Part shown: in pieces, positions 17,201 to 22,876 of the stretch
Numbering within the stretch: the stretch's first letter is position 1
Layout: each line of letters opens with the position of its first letter
Assembly: GCA_008931825.1 (NCBI GenBank)
Contig: QXVZ01021083.1
Coordinates: 1 to 22,876, forward strand
Direction: 5' to 3'
Origin: Phallusia fumigata
Lineage: Eukaryota; Chordata; Ascidiacea; Phlebobranchia; Ascidiidae
DNA length: 22,876 nt
Translations under genes and position numbers: made by a program
The notes under the pieces: generated by a model
Databases searched by the model: none
What the model saw: only the letters and a program-made list of their open reading frames with translations
What the model was told of the DNA's origin: nothing

Positions 17201-20200
17201 CCAAATGTTACCCCACTAACCCCCTAAAATGTGGCAAATAGTTAAACGATCTCTGAATTAGATGAAACTTGGACAGTTTGTGTAACATGTCATTGTGGTG
17301 CAATAATTAATTTTAAAAATACTTTTCTTTTGTGAAATGTCTAGTTGCCATGTTGTGCTAATTTTTTATTACTGGGGTGTTTAGAAAAATTAAAAAAAAA
17401 TATACATGTCTTTATGTGCTTGTGATATCACTTTGGTTTAAAACACATGTCTGTGGATACTGTCTCAGTTTGACTATAGTGCTGGTTCCGTTAGTACGAT
17501 GTTTAGCATGTTTTGTATGGAACAAAGTTCTGGCTGTGTGGTAAACTGTATTAGCCCACCTACGTGCCTTGACTTGGTACCTGAACGCTTGACAACAACT
17601 TAACAATCACAAACAGAACAGTTATTATTCGTGAAAGAAATGGTTTTGTTATCACAAAACATAGCAAATATAGAAGAGTTAAGTTTACAGTTTCATTTGA
17701 TTTGCGAACAGTATAAAAAGCCAAAAGGTGAATAGTAGAAAATCATAACTGTACCAAAGTGCAAAAATATTGCCATTACAATTTGTTGCAACGTTTTGCA
17801 ATCAAACAGCATGGTGGACTTGGAGGTCACAGACAGTACATACAAACCTGCAAAGCTCACTAGGTGCAAAACTGTCGATGCGTGCAATTACCCTGATGAC
17901 AACGCAACTACATTTAAAACCCGTAAACAGTCAACAGTTCGTCTTTGCCGTCACTTGAGTGTTTGTGACCAAGTCATATATGCTGGAGTCATATGCTGAC
18001 AAGTGACAATCATGCATTGTGACGTAACTGTTGTGGCTAAATGGTAAACAGTCGCTCTTGGCCATCGGTGAACATGTTGTATTACAACCGTGTGTACAGC
18101 ATGGTGCAATCAAATGTTCGCATCGCACCTTGTGATTGCAACGTTAGGGCTTTGCCGTCGAGGCATCAATAAACCGTACTATGTTTAGACGCATTTAACT
18201 TTAAATGACATGCACCTGTCGGTGACGCGAGACACATTAGTATGACTTATGCCCTTAGTAATAACTCATCGTTTGACCTCTTGAGGTACAACTGGAATTG
18301 TCATTGCCCACAAAAATTTGCGCTTAGTTTCTGCAAACAAACCCCTGTCAAAGGAGCTAAAATGTCCCGTACTTTTTGACAGTGCAGACGTTGTTACAAG
18401 TCAAAACAAATTCGGTTATTCATTTGGCAAGGTTTATATGTAGTAGAATTTACTTTTTTAGAATGGTCTTGTCTTTTGTTTTGTTTCCAAACACAGTCAT
18501 TCACAAATGTGTTCTAGCCGCAAAGTGAAAGCTCTTCTTAGCCCCTCCCCATGGGGTATTGTTTTATTCGTTTTTTACTCCAATGCTACGTCATCTACAA
18601 ACAAAGGTTTCAATTTTCAAACATTTTATCGCCCGTTCGGTGGGGAAACCCCAAAGCGCGTTTCCTTTGTGTTCTGTGAACAACCACAAGTCGCGATGAT
18701 ATAATTTCCCCCCGTAGCCCGTCGCATGACCCAACTACATTGCGCCATCATTTGTTTTCACAGAAATACATTTATGATGTCATCATGGCGTTGATGTAAC
18801 CTGACCGATATGAGTAATCGTTAGGCAACATTAAAACAAGTAACTGCCAATCAGAAGTTGCTGTTAATAATTTGCCTATTTTCAATATTATTGCCAGTAG
18901 CAATTTATGAACCCCGCCAAACGTAAAAGTTATGCGCATTGTTTTTTTGCTTTGGTAGTTTTTAATGTGCGGTTTTAACGTTCAGAGATCTACAACGAAG
19001 TAGTTAAGGGCAGTTTTAACACTTTAAATTCGATTTGAACAGAGTAAAAACGCCCATCCCAAAGTTTCTATTTTTGAAAGCGTAAATTAAGTTTACTGTT
19101 ATGCGGCATTAAAAAAGTAACTTGTTATGCTGCTATGCCGTTTTTAGTTCAAGTGTTTCATTTGTGTTGAGCCGTTTCGTTAAACTGTAGGATTATACCT
19201 GCTTGGTTGACGGGAATTTCCTATCGAAACCAAAGTTTTGCCTCTCAAAAGTCACCCTGCTGTAAACATGCGTGCTTTGACCATTTACTTGTGAAAGTCG
19301 TCGGAATGTTGCAACTGCTAGTCGACTGAGTCTTTTCTCAATACCGTTGTATACAACCATACTTACGAACCAAACTCTTGCGTTCATCAAAAAAAAAAAG
19401 GTTGAAAAATGGAACAATAGCACAAAATCATAGGAGAAATGGACTGACACAAACAGTCAGCCAAAGGGACACGGTTTATTTTGAATTCTATGACGTAATA
19501 TCTCTTTTGCTGCCTTGTCTTTACATTTCCGCACTTCACATGTACAGATACATGCATGTTTGGTGCAAGCCATTGAGGATGGCACCAGTTATTGGCGAAA
19601 TGTTAGAATAACAAGCTTTGATCCAGTGAGTTTCATATAAGAATTATCAACAGATCCGTGCAAGCAAATTCAATTCGAATATGTTCTGATTTTTTCACAA
19701 AATCCATCACAGCAAGTATTCCAAATCATCAATATATTTATTTACGTTTGAAACTAAGTGTTGTGCCACAGAGAAAGTGGAAAACTTTTCCTCTTTTGCT
19801 ACTCTGCAGCTGGTTGACCCATACTTTGTACACGGTTGGGTATTTGGGGGTGGGGATTGTCGTCACTCAGTTTTATTACAATTTGCAATTTTGGTATTTT
19901 CCTTCTTTTTTACCATTTTTACTTGGTTTCTGTTTTCCTTCTGTAACTTCCCAATTTTGTCTCGTGACATATTTTTGTAATTGGGATATTTGAAAATCGT
20001 GATCCCTTCTTTTTACATTTATTCATTATATTTCATTTTTAATTGATCATTTTTTGTCTTTTTTCAATTTAAGCACTTCGATATCAAATTGGAGGTGCGA
20101 GATGGCACCGAAAAAGATGCTGCGAACCTTGAAAACACAGCCAAAATGCTCGGCTTTGAATATGTTCGAGTGATTCATGACAGCAGCAAAGAAGACATGA

Positions 20201-22336
20201 TGGCATGGATTGATATTCGTAAGTGTTTTACTGTGACGGGTTTTCGCTTGTGTTGAACAATATTGCGTACCAGTCACTGGTTGTGGCCTCACAAAAGTCA
20301 ACATAACCAAATTTACCTGCGACGTAGGTCGACAAGGCATTCAACCTGTAGTTAAACCAACGAACACCAACTTTACTGCCTATATTCCCTAATGACCAGT
20401 CGGATCGTGTCAATGTAATTGTCGCCTCGAGTGGGCTGAGTTTTTGTAGTGACACCGTCGCTTGTGACTCACGGGCTACAGGTTGAACAACCGTTTTTGT
20501 TTAAGAACGAAAAAACGTTGGATAAGGGGCAATACATCGAATACAAGAGGATCAATGGTACAAACACAATGGTGGCTCTTTTTTTAAAAACCATTACTTA
20601 GATAACTCGAACCACTACTCTACAACCCTAGGCGATAGATATAACCCCAAATAAAGCTATTTCACATGGTCCCAAAATTATTAAGAACCGGTCCTCGCAA
20701 GTTCGCAACCCCCAAGTATTCACAATAAATGCTTTTACAAAACTGTTTTCAACACTGGATTTTGAAGCCTTGTATGTATTAAGCGTCACCGAATCAACTA
20801 ATTTCCTACAAGACTAGGCTAACGAGACAATAAAACTTTAAAAGCGTGGGTTTGCTCACAGCCCGTTAATGATTCACATGTACCTACGTCGTATCGCCGC
20901 CAAGGCTGGGGTGGCCGGTAATTTAGGTAACTCTGATACATTGTAAACCAACACTTGATTCGACTTCCCCGTGTTTGGTGCTAAAAAAGGTGTTATGTTA
21001 CCCTTTTCCAAGAAAGTGTATTGACAAGATGTCATCCTGCTCTTGATTTGTGTCAAACATCTAGTCTTGCGAATGGTGAACAGTAGTGTTGGGTTTCACA
21101 GCTGTATTCTACGTGTATTCTAGTCATCTGATATCACAGACTGAAAGCGACATTTAACCATTGTGATTCCTCTTCCTTAAGCGAACATTTGAACTGTGGA
21201 ACATTCAACACACTGCCAGTCATTGGCGCAAATCCATTAAAATTACTGGGGGGGGACTTTTGTTGTTGTGAGTAATTTTTGTGTAAATGACGTCATTTCG
21301 ATCGTTATGACGTCACAATGCAGATTTTTTTGTCACAAATAATGGGTTACCTTTCGGCTGACAGCCCTAAAATGCGGTTAAAACTGTTTGCGATCGCCTG
21401 ACTGCTGTAAAAGTGCTAAAATTGTTTTAATACTACAGTGAGCCAGCTTTGAACCCCCTATACCATTTTTTTTAAATCAAAACAAAAATATTGGGGGGGG
21501 GCAAATGCGTACAAGTCCTCCCCAACTAAAATTTTTGGGGGGACATGTCCACCCCGTCCCCCCCGGGATATGCGCCCGTGCTACAAGCTATCAAAGACAT
21601 TGTTATCACCCAAGAATTAAAATGCCCTCGTTGACCCTTCGCATTTGTTGATTTAATGTTGAAATTATTTGCTTCGCGCTAGATAGAACGTTCGCTACAT
21701 GCCGTCTGTTTGTTGCGTTGGAACAAGTGTGTGTATTGTGCCAGACTGTCGCAACTTGCAATGTTGATGTTAATATGCTGCATTGCTGCTGTTTAGACTG
21801 GAGTGTCATACACTGGTTCCAAAGTTCGGTGTTGGTTAAATTGAACAAATAAAACACAAGAAAATTTTGACAAAAATACAGTTTTCCATGACGTGACAAA
21901 AAATTGCTTTGATGCGCCAGATCATAATCGCTTTATGCGTTTTAAAATTTTTTTATGGGTTTTAACAATTTGCTTGAACATTTATTAACTCAAAATGCAG
22001 TGTTGGTGTTGTATTGATGTTCCTTGATAAAAATTGTAGTAATTTATAAAGAAGCTCTTGCGAATGTAAGCTATATTGTTACCTTTCAAACCTTCTTGAT
22101 TGACTGGAACAAAAAATGTTACCCATACTTACCACTGTTTTGTGTTTCTGTACGCAGTCGCCAATGCTGACCACAGCGATTACGATTGCTTTGTGTGTTG
22201 TGTGCTGACTCATGGTGGAAAAGAAGATGTTCTCTATGCAAAAGATGGCTCATTCAAACTGAAGGAATTGACCACTAAGTTCAGACCGGACAAATGCCCA
22301 TCGCTGGCTGGCAAGCCGAAACTCTTCTTTGTCCAG
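14191..22336 (+). CDS. Caspase with long acidic prodomain, 9 exons, 3' end missing
   Basis: Join of 14191-14220, 14337-14418, 14632-14700, 15251-15310, 15408-15504, 15722-15826, 16115-16319, 20074-20218 and 22158-22336; phases agree and give 324 residues. Residues 1-197 form an acidic, Ser/Thr/Pro-rich prodomain with no CARD or DED that I recognise. The p20 domain runs from about 198: KYKMNNKERG, KHFDIKLEVRDGT with the S1-pocket Arg (R225), DAANL, and LTHGG with the catalytic His (H283). The catalytic domain resembles effector caspases (3/6/7), especially KPKLFFVQ at 317-324. The window ends before the exon that should supply Cys of Q-A-C-R-G and the p10 subunit, so activity cannot be judged. 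Role by family: Asp-specific cysteine protease in apoptosis or related signalling. Possible self-cleavage sites such as NDMD|T (125-129) are only inferred. Confidence 0.9.
14337..14418 (+). CDS. Caspase exon 2: prodomain with first acidic-hydrophobic motif
   Basis: Residues 11-37 plus one base; acceptor CTTTTTAG|GTC, donor ACGG|GTACAT. Contains DDDILILEPG (24-33), resembling a SUMO-interacting motif. Confidence 0.85.
14632..14700 (+). CDS. Caspase exon 3: Pro/Ser/Thr-rich prodomain
   Basis: Residues 38-60 (acceptor TTTCCAG|GCCC, donor CTCAAG|GTATTC, phase 1 to phase 1). Low-complexity, probably disordered; contains several S/T-P dipeptides that could be phosphorylated (inference). Confidence 0.82.
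14701..15250. other. Caspase intron 3, with an N at 15001
   Basis: 550 bp, AT-rich. Unlike the other three Ns, the one at 15001 is not flanked by a visible duplication. No exon candidate. Confidence 0.7.
15251..15310 (+). CDS. Caspase exon 4: prodomain
   Basis: Residues 61-80 plus one base (acceptor TTTGCATAG|ATG, donor CAGCAG|GTATGT). Ser/Thr/Asn-rich. Placed by phase and splice signals; too short to show as an open frame. Confidence 0.8.
15408..15504 (+). CDS. Caspase exon 5: basic part of prodomain
   Basis: Residues 81-112 plus two bases (acceptor TTTTTTTTAG|GAAAAG, donor AAAAAG|GTTTGA). It is basic and Ser-rich (P-S-P-T-K-R-S, S-S-G-R-P-A-G), unlike the acidic exons on either side; K-R could be part of a nuclear signal (inference). 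Confidence 0.82.
15722..15826 (+). CDS. Caspase exon 6: prodomain with second acidic-hydrophobic motif
   Basis: Residues 113-147 plus two bases (acceptor TTGTACAG|AGAAG, donor ATGGG|GTAGGA). Contains DTEVVVLKPEG (128-138), parallel to the motif in exon 2, and NDMD (125-128), a possible caspase cleavage site. Confidence 0.85.
16115..16319 (+). CDS. Caspase exon 7: end of prodomain and start of p20
   Basis: Residues 148-216 (acceptor TTTTTTTTTGCAG|G, donor CAGAAG|GTATGT, phase 0). An acidic run E-E-G-E-E-W-E-D is followed by YKMNNKERGCFVIFNQK, the first beta strand of the caspase fold. Confidence 0.9.
16774..16794. repeat. Perfect inverted repeat, 8-bp stem, 5-base loop
   Basis: GTCCCCTT, loop CCTGA, AAGGGGAC. 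Lies 160 bp before the tandem repeat, possibly part of the same element. Confidence 0.6.
16953..17310. repeat. Tandem repeat, 129-bp period, 2.8 copies
   Basis: Units start at CCCCGCTAG (16953), CCCCACTAG (17082) and CCCCACTAA (17211). Shared blocks in each unit include TTGGATGAAA or its variants, GACAGTTTG, ATAACATGTCATTGTGGTGC and AATAATTAA; the third unit stops after the last block. A partial fourth copy of GGATTTGGATGAAACTTTCACAG lies just upstream near 16880. Confidence 0.85.
20074..20218 (+). CDS. Caspase exon 8: p20 core with S1-pocket Arg
   Basis: Residues 217-264 plus one base (acceptor TTTCAATTTAAG|CAC, donor ATTC|GTAAGT, phase 1). HFDIKLEVRDGT, DAANLENTAKMLGFEY and a D-x-S-x-x-x-M helix start follow the caspase pattern; R225 aligns with the Arg that binds the P1 Asp. 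Confidence 0.92.
21225..21576. mobile_element. G-run-rich element with imperfect inverted ends, possible non-autonomous transposon
   Basis: The left end GGCGCAAATCC (21225-21235) and right end GGATATGCGCC (21566-21576) are inverted repeats with one mismatch. Internal to each lies a run of seven or eight G (left, from 21248) or C (right, 21558-21564) followed or preceded by AC/GT, also in inverted orientation. GGACATGTCC at 21541-21550 is a perfect palindrome. No transposase frame and no clear target-site duplication. Confidence 0.35.
21288..21315. promoter_or_regulatory. Two CRE/ATF-type sites 20 bp apart
   Basis: TGACGTCA at 21288-21295 and at 21308-21315, inside caspase intron 8 and within the possible mobile element. 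The palindrome is the consensus for CREB/ATF bZIP factors; function is not shown. Confidence 0.3.
22158..22336 (+). CDS. Caspase exon 9: p20 with catalytic His, ends at Gln before catalytic Cys
   Basis: Residues 265-324 (acceptor TACGCAG|TCG, donor GTCCAG|GTAAGT, phase 0). LTHGGKEDVLYAKDG contains the catalytic His (H283); GKPKLFFVQ ends the exon. No sequence for A-C-R-G is present in the remaining 540 bases. Confidence 0.93.
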
Positions 22337-22876
22337 GTAAGTTTTAAACCTTGTCTTCTCACGTCACGTGACAATGCCTTGAAATCTTCTCATGTACTAA
22401 GTTGTACCATTAGCTTTAAGCGGTCGCCTTGTGAAATCGCAATACTTTAGTAACACACAGTACACTTTTGCTGGACGAAATAGTTCTGTGTTTTACGTGT
22501 TTTAGATGTTTAATAGATAGTAAATATGCTGCCTGAAAGGCTAAAAAGAGAAAAACAAAACGTATCGGTAGAACGTGTATTGTCCTAAAAAGTAGTGTTG
22601 GTCGATATCATGAGCACACCGAAAAACTAGAAATAAAATTGAGTTTATTGGACAAAAGATAGGACTGTTTTTGTCTTTACGTCTCGCCATGTCAAAGTGG
22701 TGGCCTGGGTTATTCAGTCGTGACCAGGTAGACACGTGACTCGTCACGGGGTTGGCGACAGTCAATACAAACCTCTGACTTCCGTCTCAAACGAAAACTA
22801 GAAGGTCGGTTATACACCAGCAAGCCTGGAATTGTCGATTGACGACGGCGCAAACGGTAAATCCCTTAACTATTTA
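22337..22876. other. Start of caspase intron 9
   Basis: Begins with canonical GTAAGT. I searched for a catalytic Cys exon (A-C-R-G after an AG acceptor) and found none to the end of the window. Confidence 0.7.

Larger units (their letters stand above)
16320..20073. other. Caspase intron 7 (3.75 kb), repeats but no gene
   Basis: Phase 0 on both sides and a continuous caspase alignment leave no missing exon. It contains the hairpin at 16774, the 129-bp tandem repeat, and AT-rich filler with short frames of low complexity (for example 19193-19450, 19658-19993). Confidence 0.7.
20219..22157. other. Caspase intron 8 (1.9 kb), no gene
   Basis: Phase 1 on both sides with continuous caspase homology. 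Contains the G-run element and paired TGACGTCA sites. Frames at 20047-20455 (minus) overlap exon 8 antisense; the minus frame at 21606-21899 has no recognisable domain. Confidence 0.7.

Noticed and set aside
19193-19993. Hydrophobic frames on both strands near 19.2-20.0 kb as extra exons or genes
   Set aside because: They come from T-rich low-complexity intron; caspase exons 7 and 8 already join in phase with continuous homology.
21606-21899. 97-codon minus-strand frame after the G-run element as a transposon gene
   Set aside because: No recognisable transposase or other motif, and no supporting splice or promoter signals.

Overview
The window looks like nuclear DNA of a compact, AT-rich, highly polymorphic animal genome. 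An ascidian tunicate such as Ciona is my best guess. It rests on vertebrate-like protein families, introns mostly of 60-700 bp, splice-acceptor-like AGs 9-12 nt before both inferred start codons (as expected of SL trans-splicing), and several near-identical adjacent segments that look like unmerged alleles. The species call is inference. No bacterial features, rRNA, tRNA or CRISPR array were seen.

Two protein genes lie head to head, and both run off the window. On the minus strand, from 10307 leftward past position 1, is a Munc13-4/BAIAP3-type (UNC13D-like) gene. I place twelve exons whose phases all join: 9715-10307, 7711-7846, 6758-6901, 4308-4454, 3976-4185, 3342-3588, 2855-3058, 2581-2737, 1962-2181, 1470-1673, 1066-1341 and 217-405. 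They encode about 909 residues: an N-terminal helical segment, a C2 domain with its calcium-ligand aspartates, and most of the MUN/MHD region. The second C2 domain must lie to the left. One junction, between 1962 and 1673, has no GT donor. It reads ATAAGT...CAGCAC and fits a U2-type AT-AC intron.

On the plus strand, from 14191 rightward past 22876, is a caspase (peptidase family C14). Nine exons join in phase and give 324 residues: a long acidic, Ser/Thr/Pro-rich prodomain without recognisable CARD or DED, followed by the p20 domain with its S1-pocket Arg and catalytic His. The sequence stops at the Gln just before the catalytic Cys, whose exon is outside the window. The prodomain carries two matching acidic-hydrophobic motifs that resemble SUMO-interacting motifs.

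The roughly 3.6 kb between the two start sites holds no convincing gene. It contains a 0.92 kb segment present twice, a diverged copy of a repeat also seen in UNC13 intron 1, and a TATA-like site at 13897. Three of the four single Ns (639, 8888, 12070) sit exactly at junctions of near-identical adjacent copies, so those duplications are most likely contig-end or haplotype overlaps. Removing them would shorten the window by about 2 kb without losing an exon. The long caspase introns contain a 129-bp tandem repeat (16953-17310) and a G-run-rich element with short imperfect inverted ends (21225-21576).

The two genes have no obvious joint pathway: one is expected to act in priming of secretory granules or vesicles, the other in apoptosis or other proteolytic signalling.
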